Shown here: positions 24,162 to 33,236 of the stretch, one piece after another
Numbering within the stretch: the first letter of the stretch is position 1
Layout: the number at the start of each line of letters is the position of its first letter
Source: an uncultured Flavobacteriaceae bacterium
GTDB taxonomy: Bacteria > Bacteroidota > Bacteroidia > Flavobacteriales > Flavobacteriaceae
Assembly: GCA_947494695.1 (NCBI GenBank)
Contig: CANLWB010000003.1
Coordinates: 310,001 to 374,000, forward strand
Direction: 5' to 3'
Length of the DNA: 64,000 nucleotides
Translations under genes and position numbers: made by a program
Notes under the pieces: model-generated
The model's input: the letters and a program-made list of their open reading frames with translations, nothing else
Database searches by the model: none
Told to the model about the DNA's origin: nothing

Positions 24162-24845
24162 ATGAAGCAACTTTTAGCTCTTGGTTTATTTGTTTTTATG
24201 CTTTCCTGTGAACAGAAAAAAGTGATTCACCTTCCAGAAATTAGTCATTCCAAAATCACTGAAATACACGATGTATCCCCGGCTTATTTGTTCTACGATG
24301 AGACGAAGCCAGACCGTGTTGAATTAAACAGAAAGAACCTTATTAGCACCACCAATTGGTTGGTAAATATTGACAAACGTTTAACATTGAAACAGGTGAT
24401 TCCTCACATAACATTTTTACAGGATAAAAAAGCCAATAGTGCTCATAAAAATAAGCAGGCTAAGAACTATTTTACCTGCCATGATATAAGCCGGAGTAAT
24501 TTAGGGTTTATCGATTTTACCAGTATAATTTATAAAGAAAAGAAGATCGTGAATGTACTTGCCGATATGGCTTCAAAACCCACAAACGAGCTTGTTGTTC
24601 ATTTTATATCTCCAGATGACATTAAGATTAATTCGTTCTTTGAAGAACCTCATGTAACACATTCTAGCAGCTCTAAACTGAATCAGAATATATTGGCATT
24701 ACTAAATAAAAACAGTAGGGTGACTATGAATTTATGCTTTTACGAAAATCTAAGTTTTGAAGATTATATTGCCTTTAAATCCGAGTTATCGAAACTAACA
24801 AAAGACGCTTTATCGATATCCCAAAAAGAGTTTATTTCTAATTAA
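24162..24845 (+). CDS. Lipoprotein of unknown function
   Basis: A 227-residue protein with lipobox FMLSC (Cys16). The body has no motif I recognise; it contains an N-terminal acidic stretch, a conserved-looking segment SRSNLGFIDFTSIIYKEKKI, and a C-terminal helix. It starts 1 bp after folP and ends 35 bp before cdaA, so it is probably translated from the same transcript. A role near the cell envelope, perhaps connected to c-di-AMP output, is a guess from position alone. Confidence 0.6.
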   Translation: MKQLLALGLFVFMLSCEQKKVIHLPEISHSKITEIHDVSPAYLFYDETKPDRVELNRKNLISTTNWLVNIDKRLTLKQVIPHITFLQDKKANSAHKNKQAKNYFTCHDISRSNLGFIDFTSIIYKEKKIVNVLADMASKPTNELVVHFISPDDIKINSFFEEPHVTHSSSSKLNQNILALLNKNSRVTMNLCFYENLSFEDYIAFKSELSKLTKDALSISQKEFISN

Positions 24846-24880
24846 TCATATTTTATTAAATTTACCAAAACCATCTTTAC

Positions 24881-25666
24881 TTGGAAATATTCAAAGACAT
24901 CTTAAAATTCTCAGTCGGTGATATTATAGACGTTATTCTTGTGGCCCTTCTTCTATACTACGTTTACAAGCTTGTAAAGGGTACTGTAGCTATCAATATT
25001 TTTCTTGGAATCATCATTATATATTTGGTTTGGAAACTCACCGATTTTCTCAACATGGAGCTTCTTACAGGAATATTCGGGGGCTTTATGAAGGTAGGGA
25101 TTATTGCCCTAATTGTAGTGTTTCAGCCCGAAATTAGGAAGTTTTTACTTATGGTGGGGTCTGCCAATTTTAATAGAAGGCGCAAGTTTTTAAAGCAGCT
25201 TAAGTTTTTAAAAACAGAAACCAAAGACGAAACCGATATCAACGCTATTATTTCTGCCTGTAACAAAATGTCAATGTCTAAAACAGGGGTACTCATTGTT
25301 TTTGAAAGAAATAACAGCCTAGATTTTTTATTAGAATCTGGAGATGAGATGAATATTACAGTAACACAGCCTATTATTGAAAGTATCTTTTTTAAAAATA
25401 GTCCATTACACGATGGCGCCATAATTGTTAATAATAATATTGTAAAGGCTACTCGGGTCATTCTTCCTGTAAACAATGAAAAAAACATTCCTCAACGTTT
25501 CGGACTACGTCACAGAGCAGCCATTGGAGTAACCGAGAAAACCGATGCTCTTGCTTTGGTGGTTAGTGAAGAAACCGGACTCTTATCTTATTTTAAAGAT
25601 GGGCGATTTGTGTCTTTTGAAGATACAAACCAACTTAATTCAATAATAAAAGAAGACCTGTCGTAA
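24881..25666 (+). CDS. cdaA: Diadenylate cyclase CdaA
   Basis: A 261-residue inner-membrane enzyme making cyclic di-AMP from two ATP. Three N-terminal hydrophobic segments (to about residue 75) precede the DAC domain, with the active motifs LHDGAIIV (Asp-Gly-Ala) and RFGLRHRAAIG (Arg-His-Arg). Its start is TTG at 24881; no ATG lies upstream in frame. The TAA stop shares a base with the next ATG (TAATG). No CdaR-like regulator is adjacent. Confidence 0.92.
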   Translation: MEIFKDILKFSVGDIIDVILVALLLYYVYKLVKGTVAINIFLGIIIIYLVWKLTDFLNMELLTGIFGGFMKVGIIALIVVFQPEIRKFLLMVGSANFNRRRKFLKQLKFLKTETKDETDINAIISACNKMSMSKTGVLIVFERNNSLDFLLESGDEMNITVTQPIIESIFFKNSPLHDGAIIVNNNIVKATRVILPVNNEKNIPQRFGLRHRAAIGVTEKTDALALVVSEETGLLSYFKDGRFVSFEDTNQLNSIIKEDLS

Positions 25667-26472
25667 TGCGCTGCAAGAATTGTAAAAATGAGCTTTCCTC
25701 TGAATCTAATTTTTGCAACACTTGCGGAGCGAAAGTTATTAGAAACAGACTTACTCTTAAAAATCTGTTCATCCATTTTTATGAAGAGTATTTTGACTAC
25801 GACAATAAGTTACTTCAAACCCTTATAACACTTTTCACACACCCTGAGCTTGTTATATCCAGCTATATTAATGGCACCCGAAAAAAATACGTGAATGTAG
25901 TGAGCTATTTTGTTATCGCGCTAACAGTTACAGGATTCCAGGCATTTATTATGAATAAATTCTTTCCGGAGTTAATGAATATGGATTTTCTTGCTCAAAA
26001 TGGTATGAAGGATATTCAACAGCAGAATTTTGACTTTGTCCAGGAATATCAATCTGTTATTTATATGCTTATTGTTCCTGGTTACGCCCTGGCTTCTAAA
26101 CTTATTTTCTTTAATTATAAACAGTATAATTACACAGAACATCTGGTAGCCAATATGTACCTGGCAGCACATGTTTCATTTTTCACATCTCTAATAGCTC
26201 TTATTATGGGGGTTTTCGGAATGAACTTCGGGGTCATTAGTTTTATTTTAATACCTATTCAAATTTTGTATTTTGCTTATTCGTTCAAACGCTTATTTGG
26301 TTTAAGCCTAAAGAGCATTCTTCTAAAAACACTTTTATCTTTAGTCCTTTTAGGCGCTTTATTTATCGCATTTGGTATTTTAATGGGTATTATTATGTAT
26401 TACAATGGTACCATGGATCAAGTCATTGAAGCCCAAAGAGCCACCATTGAAGCTGCTAAAAAAGCCCAATAA
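25666..26472 (+). CDS. DUF3667 membrane protein with zinc ribbon
   Basis: A 268-residue protein. The N-terminus has a zinc-ribbon pair CKNC and CNTCG (Cys3, 6, 17, 20). A segment follows (HFYEEYFDYDNKLLQTLITL, LFTHPELVISSYINGTRKKY) characteristic of DUF3667, then four to five membrane helices. The start overlaps the cdaA stop by one base, indicating coupled translation. The function is unknown. In this family the ribbon may sense metal or bind a cytoplasmic partner, but that is inference. Confidence 0.85.
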   Translation: MRCKNCKNELSSESNFCNTCGAKVIRNRLTLKNLFIHFYEEYFDYDNKLLQTLITLFTHPELVISSYINGTRKKYVNVVSYFVIALTVTGFQAFIMNKFFPELMNMDFLAQNGMKDIQQQNFDFVQEYQSVIYMLIVPGYALASKLIFFNYKQYNYTEHLVANMYLAAHVSFFTSLIALIMGVFGMNFGVISFILIPIQILYFAYSFKRLFGLSLKSILLKTLLSLVLLGALFIAFGILMGIIMYYNGTMDQVIEAQRATIEAAKKAQ

Positions 26473-26476
26473 CAAA

Positions 26477-28243
26477 CTAAATAACCTCTTCCTGTAAAAA
26501 CTGAACCTCGTAAAGGTTCTTATAATATCCGTTTTCCTTTTTAAGCAGTTCTTTGTGAGTCCCTTGTTCAACAATATTACCAGATTCCATAACAATAATT
26601 TTGTCAGCCTTTTTCACAGTAGCCAATCTATGGGCAATAACAATAGATGTTCTTCCTTTGGTTATTTCATCCGTAGCATTCTGAATAAGTTGTTCGGAAT
26701 ACGAATCGACAGACGATGTAGCTTCATCCAGAACAAGTATACTTGGGTTCGTTACATAAGCCCTTAAAAACGATATAAGCTGTCGTTGCCCAGAAGATAA
26801 CATCACTCCTCGTTCTTTTACATTATAATGATATCCATTTGGCAAGCTCATAATAAAATCATGAATACCAATATCTTTGGCAGCCTGATGTACTTGTTCT
26901 TCAGAAATATCTGGATTATTTAAAGTAATATTACTTAAAATAGTATCTGCAAATAAGAATACATCCTGTAACACTACAGCTATTTGGGTTCTAAGAGATG
27001 CTAATGTCACTTCTCTAATATCGGTATCATCAACATAAATACTGCCGTCTTTAATTTCATAAAAACGATTCAATAAATTAATAATGGTTGACTTCCCTGC
27101 CCCTGTAGCTCCAACGATAGCGACGGTTTCTCCAGCTTTTACTTCAAACGAAATACCTTTTAAAACATCTTCGTTTTCCACATAATTAAAAAAGACACTA
27201 TCAAACTTAATATCACCTTTAAAATGTTCTGCCACATATGTACCGTGGTCATCGATTTGAGAGGTCGTATCGATAACTTTAAACACCCTGTTAGCGGCTA
27301 CCATTCCCATTTGTAAGGTATTGAATTTATCTGCTATTTGACGCAATGGTCTAAACATCATAGGGATATACATAATAAATGCTACCAGAACTCCTTTAGA
27401 GACATTACCTTCTAGCACCACATTTAATCCACCATACCAGGCAACTAAACCAATAGTTATAGACGATGATAAATCTGCAATGGGAAAGAAAATGGAATTG
27501 TACCAAACTGTTTTTAACCAACCTTTTTTATGTCTGGCATTTATTTTTTTAAAGTTCTCGTACTCCACATCTTCTCGTGTGAAAATCTGTAGAATTTTCA
27601 TTCCGGTTAAGCGTTCCTGTACAAAAGAGTTCAAATTGGAAACTTCTGTTCGTACTTCTTCAAAAGCTTTTTTCATATACTTCTGAAAAACTCGGGTGGC
27701 ATACAACAACAAAGGTAACATCATAAAAACGATTAGCCCTAATCGCCAATTGGTATAAACCATGATTCCAAAAACCACAGACATGGTAAGTAAATCCCTA
27801 AAGATCATGAATAAGCCTTGACCAAAAATATCTGCAATACGTTCCATATCGGTCACCGCTCGCGTAATGAGCACCCCCACCGACGAGTTATCATAATACT
27901 TCATTTTAAATCGCAACAAGTGATCAAACAATTTTACACGAACGTCTACAACCAAACTCTGCCCCAACCAGGCTGCAAAATAAATAAAGGTGAGCTGAAA
28001 TATGGTTTGCAAAATTAGAATAGCAAACATAATGGTGATGTAGAAAAGAAAATCTTTAGACTTCTCTCCGGTGATACTGTCATCTATTGCAAATTGTGTG
28101 ATACGAGGTGTTGCCGCACTAAGAACTGCCAATAAAACCACCAAAATGACCAACCCTAAAAAAATGAATTTGTATGGTTTTATATATTGAAACAAACGCT
28201 TAAATAAGGTAACGTCAAATATTTTTTCCTGCTTTTTACTCAT
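26477..28243 (-). CDS. MsbA-like ABC exporter (fused permease and ATPase)
   Basis: A 588-residue half-transporter. Six membrane helices occupy about 20-320. The ATPase has Walker A VGATGAGKSTIINLL, Q-loop QIAVVLQDVFLFAD, signature LSSGQRQLISF, Walker B ILVLDEATSSVD and switch His in VIAHRLAT. The signature begins LSSGQ, the typical form. It works as a homodimer or heterodimer exporting lipids or drugs. It overlaps the truA start by 8 bp and is translated after it. Confidence 0.9.
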   Translation of the reverse strand: MSKKQEKIFDVTLFKRLFQYIKPYKFIFLGLVILVVLLAVLSAATPRITQFAIDDSITGEKSKDFLFYITIMFAILILQTIFQLTFIYFAAWLGQSLVVDVRVKLFDHLLRFKMKYYDNSSVGVLITRAVTDMERIADIFGQGLFMIFRDLLTMSVVFGIMVYTNWRLGLIVFMMLPLLLYATRVFQKYMKKAFEEVRTEVSNLNSFVQERLTGMKILQIFTREDVEYENFKKINARHKKGWLKTVWYNSIFFPIADLSSSITIGLVAWYGGLNVVLEGNVSKGVLVAFIMYIPMMFRPLRQIADKFNTLQMGMVAANRVFKVIDTTSQIDDHGTYVAEHFKGDIKFDSVFFNYVENEDVLKGISFEVKAGETVAIVGATGAGKSTIINLLNRFYEIKDGSIYVDDTDIREVTLASLRTQIAVVLQDVFLFADTILSNITLNNPDISEEQVHQAAKDIGIHDFIMSLPNGYHYNVKERGVMLSSGQRQLISFLRAYVTNPSILVLDEATSSVDSYSEQLIQNATDEITKGRTSIVIAHRLATVKKADKIIVMESGNIVEQGTHKELLKKENGYYKNLYEVQFLQEEVI

Positions 28244-28985
28244 CTATTTTAATATCGTTAGGATACTCAATTTTTGTTAAATATAGTCCATGCGCCGGAA
28301 CCGAAAACCCAGCTTCTTCCCTATTTTTAGATTGTATTATCGTGTGCACATCTTCAACCTTAATTTTACCAAGGCCCACATTAACCATCGTGCCTACTAT
28401 GGCTCGTACCATGTTTCGTAAAAATCGATCTGCTTTTATCTCAAAATGAAGTTCGCTATTTTCAAAAGTCCATTGCGCTTTCATGACGTTACAATAATAC
28501 GTTTTTACATCGGTATTACGCTTTGAAAAGCATTGAAAATCTTTATAGGTAAATAAAATTTTTGAAGCCTCATTCATTTTATCAATATCCAAACCCTGCC
28601 TTATATAATAGCTCGAATCGAATGCGAAGACATTTTTTTTAAGGGCTATTCGATATAAATAAGTTCTACTTGTAGCATTAAAACGTGCATGAGCATCGTC
28701 CTTCACCCTAAAAACCTTATAAATGGCCACATCTTTTGGTAAAAAAGAATTTAGTTTGTAAACTAAATTGTCGGTATTAATCAGGTTAGGAGTATCAAAA
28801 TGAGCAAACATTTGGATAGCATGCACACCAGTATCTGTACGGCCAGCTCCCATTATGGAAACATCTTTCTTCAAAAGCGTGGATAACGCTTTTTCTATGA
28901 CTTCCTGTACCGATACGTCTTCAGGTTGGTTCTGCCAGCCATGGTATGCCTTACCATTATAAGAAAGTTCTATAAAATACCTCAA
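28236..28985 (-). CDS. truA: tRNA pseudouridine(38-40) synthase TruA
   Basis: A 249-residue enzyme converting U38, U39 and U40 of tRNA anticodon arms to pseudouridine. The catalytic Asp is in GAGRTDTGVHA; other family blocks are ELSYNGKAYHGWQNQP, RTYLYRI and DRFLRNMVRAIVG. It shares an operon with the ABC exporter. A TATCTTTG promoter element lies at 29012-29019. Confidence 0.95.
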   Translation of the reverse strand: MRYFIELSYNGKAYHGWQNQPEDVSVQEVIEKALSTLLKKDVSIMGAGRTDTGVHAIQMFAHFDTPNLINTDNLVYKLNSFLPKDVAIYKVFRVKDDAHARFNATSRTYLYRIALKKNVFAFDSSYYIRQGLDIDKMNEASKILFTYKDFQCFSKRNTDVKTYYCNVMKAQWTFENSELHFEIKADRFLRNMVRAIVGTMVNVGLGKIKVEDVHTIIQSKNREEAGFSVPAHGLYLTKIEYPNDIKIDE

Positions 28986-29011
28986 TATGATTTAATACTT
29001 TTGCTAAACAG

Positions 29012-29019
29012 CAAAGATA
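29012..29019 (-). promoter_or_regulatory. Promoter -7 element of truA
   Basis: TATCTTTG on the minus strand, full match to TAnnTTTG, 26 bp upstream of the truA ATG. Confidence 0.65.
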
Positions 29020-29086
29020 GCTAGTTTTGGTATTCCAGCGAACACCCAAATCTTAATTATATATTAAAAGATTTTTAAAATCGATT

Positions 29087-29581
29087 ATGAAAAAAATACT
29101 ACTGCTTTCAGACACCCATAGTTACATAGATAATGATATTTTAAAATATGTTAAACAAGTTGATGAAGTCTGGCATGCCGGTGACATAGGAGACTTAGAA
29201 GTCACAGATACTATTAAAGCCTTAAAGCCCTTACGCGCTGTATATGGGAATATTGATGATACGAAGATAAGAACAGAATTTCCAGAAAATGATCGATTTA
29301 TGTGTGAAGATGTAGATGTGTGGATAACACATATTGGAGGATATCCCAATGCATATAATATGAGGATTCGTGAGGAAATTAAACAAAATCCACCGAGGCT
29401 TTTTATTTGTGGGCACTCACATATCTTAAAAGTAATGCCCGATAAAAAATTACGCCTACTTCATATGAATCCGGGAGCCGTAGGAAAACATGGTTTTCAT
29501 AAAACCCGAACCATGCTTCGCTTTACTATAGATGGTCGTAAAATTGACAACCTGGAAGTTATTGAGTTTAACAAGCGTTAA
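29087..29581 (+). CDS. YfcE-like metallophosphoesterase
   Basis: A 164-residue protein with the metal motifs in order: LLLSDTHSY, WHAGDIGDLE, YGNIDD, THIGGYP and CGHSHILK, then MNPGAVGKHG. This is the YfcE / MJ0936 group of small phosphodiesterases with a dinuclear metal site. The natural substrate is unknown. It is divergent from truA, with a 101-bp gap. Confidence 0.9.
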   Translation: MKKILLLSDTHSYIDNDILKYVKQVDEVWHAGDIGDLEVTDTIKALKPLRAVYGNIDDTKIRTEFPENDRFMCEDVDVWITHIGGYPNAYNMRIREEIKQNPPRLFICGHSHILKVMPDKKLRLLHMNPGAVGKHGFHKTRTMLRFTIDGRKIDNLEVIEFNKR

Positions 29582-29683
29582 AACTTAGGCCTTTAGTACC
29601 ATTTAGAGCTTAGACTTGGTAAACCATGTCTTCATACATACCTTCATCAAGCTTCAAACTACTAACGCCCAGTTTAAACAAAA

Positions 29684-29709
29684 AAACCCAAAGTTTTCAC
29701 TTTGGGTTT
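29684..29709 (-). terminator. Terminator of the DUF4293 gene
   Basis: AAACCCAAAGT and ACTTTGGGTTT form a perfect 11-bp stem around TTTC; on the minus strand it is followed by TTTTG. It can also act on transcripts from the convergent YfcE-like gene. Confidence 0.7.
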
Positions 29710-29739
29710 CTACGCACTAATACTACTAAGATGTTAGGT

Positions 29740-30150
29740 TTATCGCAATCGATCTACAGATTTTACAAGATCTTCATCCTTTTTGATGGCTTTATTGGCT
29801 AGTGCCAAAAACACGATAGAAACAATAGGAAGAAGCATCCCAATACCTTTCTCTGAAACAGCAGTTTCTCCAGATACACTTAGAGATTGATATACAAAAA
29901 ATCCTAGTAAAATAAAGTTTAATATGATGTTAAGTCGTCCCAATATAAACTGAGATTTCCTGTTTTTATACATAAATATAGAAGCTAAAGATAATATAGC
30001 TGAGCCTAAAAATAAAGTAAGAAACAACACGTTATCTTTCGCAAATACCATAATATCATCGTTTGTTATCCATAAATGGAACACAAAAATTAAGCCTGAT
30101 GACACACCAGCGGCTAATAGAAGGTATATGGTTTGAATACGCTGTAACAT
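29740..30150 (-). CDS. DUF4293 membrane protein
   Basis: A 136-residue protein with four hydrophobic segments (starting QTIYLLLAAGVSSGLIFVFH) and the typical opening MLQRIQTIYLLLA of DUF4293 proteins, which are widespread in Bacteroidetes and usually lie next to rho, as here. The function is unknown. It is divergent from rho. Confidence 0.85.
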   Translation of the reverse strand: MLQRIQTIYLLLAAGVSSGLIFVFHLWITNDDIMVFAKDNVLFLTLFLGSAILSLASIFMYKNRKSQFILGRLNIILNFILLGFFVYQSLSVSGETAVSEKGIGMLLPIVSIVFLALANKAIKKDEDLVKSVDRLR

Positions 30151-30171
30151 ATAATTTTAAAAACTAGACAG

Positions 30172-30179
30172 CAAAAATA
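30172..30179 (-). promoter_or_regulatory. Promoter -7 element of the DUF4293 gene
   Basis: TATTTTTG on the minus strand, full match to TAnnTTTG, 21 bp upstream of the ATG. Confidence 0.6.
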
Positions 30180-30366
30180 ATGGTTTCTTTTAAAAAAATG
30201 GCCTTAAAAATTAAAAATAAAGTTGTATTATTGCAGTAATAATTCTCGACAACCTCATTTGCACGTGGTTAATTCTTCAGAATAAGAAATCATTTTCAGA
30301 ATTACTTAAAGGACTTAATAATAATTCGAAAGTACATAAAAATATATCATATTCAACTAAACATCA

Positions 30367-32037
30367 ATGTTTGAAATTTCACAATTAAAAGAAAAGAAGC
30401 TCTCTGACTTACAGGAGATTGCTAAAAAACTGAACGTTCCTAAATATCGTTCACTAAAAAAGTTAGATCTGGTCTACCAAATACTAGATCAACAAGCTGC
30501 AGACCCAAAAGCAGTAAAAGCCGTAGTAAGCACTCCCGACCAAGCGGCAACAGAAACAAAAAAAGACATTAAAAAAGAAGTAAAGAAACCAAGACAACGT
30601 GTTCAAAGGCCTGCTAAAAAGGCTCCTGCTAAAAAAGTAGAGAAAGCGCCATCAAACGGAATCAAGACAGAAACTCCTGAAAAGGACAAAAGTACTCCTG
30701 CCAGCCCAGCTGTTAAACAAACTAAAGAGGAACCAAAGCAGGACAACAACCAGGCTAAACAAAAAAAGCAAAACGAGAATCAACAAAAGCCTCACCCAAA
30801 ACAAAATAATAACCAACACCAACAGAAAAACCAGAATCAACAACACAAAAACCAAAAGAATGGTCAAGTTGAAGCTGGGAATAAAGACAGTCGAAATCGA
30901 TACCGTGAACCAGACTTCGAATTTGATGCTATTATTGAAAGTGAAGGTGTTTTAGATATCATGCAGGATGGGTATGGTTTTTTACGTTCTTCGGATTATA
31001 ATTATCTCTCGTCTCCAGACGATATTTATGTTTCTCAATCCCAAATTAGATTATTTGGATTGAAAACCGGAGATACAGTTCTTGGACATGTAAGACCTCC
31101 AAAAGAAGGTGAAAAATATTTCCCATTAATTAAAGTAAATAAGATTAATGGCCAGAATCCAAACGTTGTTAGAGATCGTGTTTCTTTCGAACACCTGACA
31201 CCATTATTCCCTCAGGAGAAATTCAACATTGCAGAAAAACAAAGTACCATTTCTACAAGAATTATGGATTTGTTTGCACCTATAGGAAAAGGACAACGTG
31301 GTATGATTGTGTCTCAACCTAAGACAGGAAAAACCATGTTATTAAAAGATGTTGCCAATGCTATTGCGGCCAATCATCCTGAAGTTTATCAAATGATCTT
31401 ACTTATTGATGAACGTCCTGAAGAGGTAACAGATATGCAACGTAATGTGCGAGGTGAAGTTATTGCTTCTACATTCGATAAAGAAGCGCATGAACACGTA
31501 AAAATTGCCAATATTGTATTAGAAAAAGCCAAAAGGCTTGTTGAATGCGGACATGACGTTGTGATTCTTTTAGATTCAATTACACGTTTGGCAAGAGCTT
31601 ATAATACAGTTCAACCTGCATCGGGTAAAATATTAAGTGGTGGTGTAGACGCCAACGCATTACATAAACCAAAACGATTCTTTGGTGCTGCCAGAAATAT
31701 AGAAAATGGTGGTTCTTTAACTATTATTGCAACAGCATTAACCGAAACTGGTTCTAAAATGGACGAAGTTATCTTCGAAGAGTTTAAAGGAACCGGTAAT
31801 ATGGAGCTACAATTAGATAGAAAAATATCTAACCGTAGAATCTTCCCTGCCATTGATCTTACATCATCTAGTACGCGACGTGATGACATACTGTTAGACG
31901 AAAGCACGATTCAACGTATGTGGGTAATGCGTAAGTATCTTGCCGATATGAACCCCGTTGAAGCTATGGAATTCACCAATGATCGTTTTAAACAAACAAA
32001 AAATAACGAAGAGTTTTTAATCTCAATGAATGGATAA
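30367..32037 (+). CDS. rho: Transcription termination factor Rho with long basic linker
   Basis: A 556-residue hexameric RNA helicase ending transcription. Residues 1-45 are the Rho N-terminal helix domain ([20 protein letters not shown]). Residues about 55-180 are a low-complexity Lys/Gln/Asn/Pro insertion. The cold-shock-like RNA-binding domain ([20 protein letters not shown]-type; here [14 protein letters not shown]) begins near 195. The ATPase has [26 protein letters not shown] and [16 protein letters not shown]. Insertions of this kind are known in Bacteroidetes Rho and can drive phase separation or change termination; the length compares with about 420 in E. coli. Upstream, 30180-30366 is a leader of about 187 bp, room for autoregulation. 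Confidence 0.95.
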   Translation: MFEISQLKEKKLSDLQEIAKKLNVPKYRSLKKLDLVYQILDQQAADPKAVKAVVSTPDQAATETKKDIKKEVKKPRQRVQRPAKKAPAKKVEKAPSNGIKTETPEKDKSTPASPAVKQTKEEPKQDNNQAKQKKQNENQQKPHPKQNNNQHQQKNQNQQHKNQKNGQVEAGNKDSRNRYREPDFEFDAIIESEGVLDIMQDGYGFLRSSDYNYLSSPDDIYVSQSQIRLFGLKTGDTVLGHVRPPKEGEKYFPLIKVNKINGQNPNVVRDRVSFEHLTPLFPQEKFNIAEKQSTISTRIMDLFAPIGKGQRGMIVSQPKTGKTMLLKDVANAIAANHPEVYQMILLIDERPEEVTDMQRNVRGEVIASTFDKEAHEHVKIANIVLEKAKRLVECGHDVVILLDSITRLARAYNTVQPASGKILSGGVDANALHKPKRFFGAARNIENGGSLTIIATALTETGSKMDEVIFEEFKGTGNMELQLDRKISNRRIFPAIDLTSSSTRRDDILLDESTIQRMWVMRKYLADMNPVEAMEFTNDRFKQTKNNEEFLISMNG

Positions 32038-32087
32038 AAGCTTTAGTATTCGGATTTACTAACAAATAAACAACAAACTAACTAACT

Positions 32088-32125
32088 AAAAAAGACCAGG
32101 AGGCTTAGCTTTCTGGTCTTTTATT
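32088..32125 (+). terminator. Terminator after rho
   Basis: AAAAGACCAG and CTGGTCTTTT form a 10-bp stem around GAGGCTTAGCTTT, with further T residues. Confidence 0.75.
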
Positions 32126-32188
32126 TATTTACAGTAACAATAAATGTAAACAGTATTATATATTATTATCAATTTAAAGTATGCTTTT

Positions 32189-32551
32189 CTAATATGCCTG
32201 TAAAAGGTCTCTATATTCCTTCAAGTCAGAAATATTACCTTTGTTTTTAAGATTTTTAACAAGCGATAATAAATATTTAAGACTTTCCACCGGAGAAACA
32301 ACATCCTGCTCTACAGTAGAATCTTCTTCATCTGTAGGCTCATCTTCGGGTGTGGGAATAAGAAATGAGTCATGCTCTTCAATATGCTCATAAGCATACC
32401 TTAGTACCTTTACAACTAAGGGGTTTTGCTCTTCTAAAGCATATGTTCTTAATTCTTTTATGTCATCGACCAATACATCCGTATTAATTCCTGTCTCATC
32501 CAGATTTTCCAGAATTTTATCGACTAATTTAATTGCTTTTTTATTTTCCAA
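32189..32551 (-). CDS. Small acidic protein of unknown function
   Basis: A 120-residue protein without signal or membrane segments. It has two predicted helical parts (KLVDKILENLDETGINTDVL and LKYLLSLVKNLKNKGNISDL) joined by a very acidic Pro-containing linker (PTPEDEPTDEEDS). I do not recognise the family; the clean start, codon use and end are consistent with a real gene. It stands alone between rho and rpsT. Confidence 0.55.
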   Translation of the reverse strand: MENKKAIKLVDKILENLDETGINTDVLVDDIKELRTYALEEQNPLVVKVLRYAYEHIEEHDSFLIPTPEDEPTDEEDSTVEQDVVSPVESLKYLLSLVKNLKNKGNISDLKEYRDLLQAY

Positions 32552-32682
32552 AAGGTCAAGATATTTGATGGTTAACTAATTATTATAAGCTAATATGCCT
32601 ATTTTTTCTGTGAAATTTTGTCTTTTTAAATTAAATTATTCTTATCATTTTCCTGAGTCATAAAATGACATACGAAAATCAT

Positions 32683-32715
32683 AAAAAAAAGCTTCTCAAG
32701 GATGAGAAGCTTTTC
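32683..32715 (-). terminator. Terminator after rpsT
   Basis: On the minus strand AAAGCTTCTCA and TGAGAAGCTTT pair around TCCT, followed by TTTTT. It ends the tRNA-Glu/rpsT unit. Confidence 0.85.
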
Positions 32716-32737
32716 AATATGTTAACTTTAAATTTAA

Positions 32738-32989
32738 TTAAAGTGCGGCAATATGTTTTGCTAAGCCAGATTTAAGATTTGATGCTTTATTCGCATGAAT
32801 AACATTTTTCTTAGCTAGCTTATCTAACATAGATACTACTGATGGGAATAAAGCCTCAGCTTCTTTCTTATCAGTTAATTCGCGCAATTTCTTAATCGCA
32901 TTACGAGTCGTTTTGTGTTGATACTTGTTCAACAAACGTTTCGATTCGTTACTCCTAATTCTCTTTAACGCTGACTTATGATTTGCCAT
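32738..32989 (-). CDS. rpsT: 30S ribosomal protein S20
   Basis: An 83-residue basic protein that binds 16S rRNA early in 30S assembly. Motifs [19 protein letters not shown] at the start and [20 protein letters not shown] at the end are characteristic. It begins 26 bp after the 3' end of tRNA-Glu on the same strand, with no promoter element seen in the gap, so it probably shares the tRNA transcript. Confidence 0.95.
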   Translation of the reverse strand: MANHKSALKRIRSNESKRLLNKYQHKTTRNAIKKLRELTDKKEAEALFPSVVSMLDKLAKKNVIHANKASNLKSGLAKHIAAL

Positions 32990-33015
32990 TTGTTCTTTTT
33001 ATTATTAAAATATTG

Positions 33016-33087
33016 TAGCCCGTAGGGGAATCGAACCCCTCTTACCAGGATGAAAACCTGGCGTCCTAGCCGATAGACGAACGGGCC
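33016..33087 (-). tRNA. tRNA-Glu (TTC)
   Basis: A 72-nt cloverleaf on the minus strand. Acceptor arms GGCCCGT and ACGGGCT pair with a terminal G-U; the anticodon stem CCAGG/CCTGG encloses loop TTTTCAT, giving anticodon TTC; the T arm is AGGGG-TTCGATT-CCCCT. CCA is not encoded. Confidence 0.95.
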
Positions 33088-33105
33088 ATTTGGTTTTTGA
33101 GAGCG

Positions 33106-33136
33106 CAAAGATAAACATTAATTTTAAACTTGCAAA
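33106..33136 (-). promoter_or_regulatory. Full promoter of tRNA-Glu
   Basis: On the minus strand TTTG (33133-33136), a 19-bp spacer and TATCTTTG (33106-33113), a textbook Bacteroidetes promoter, 19 bp upstream of the mature 5' end. Confidence 0.75.
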
Positions 33137-33236
33137 TCTTTCAAAAGAACCAACAATGTTGCCATTGCGGATGCAAAAATACAACTAATTTTGAATGTCA
33201 CAATAGCTAGACAATTTTTTTTTAAAAAAAATTCAA

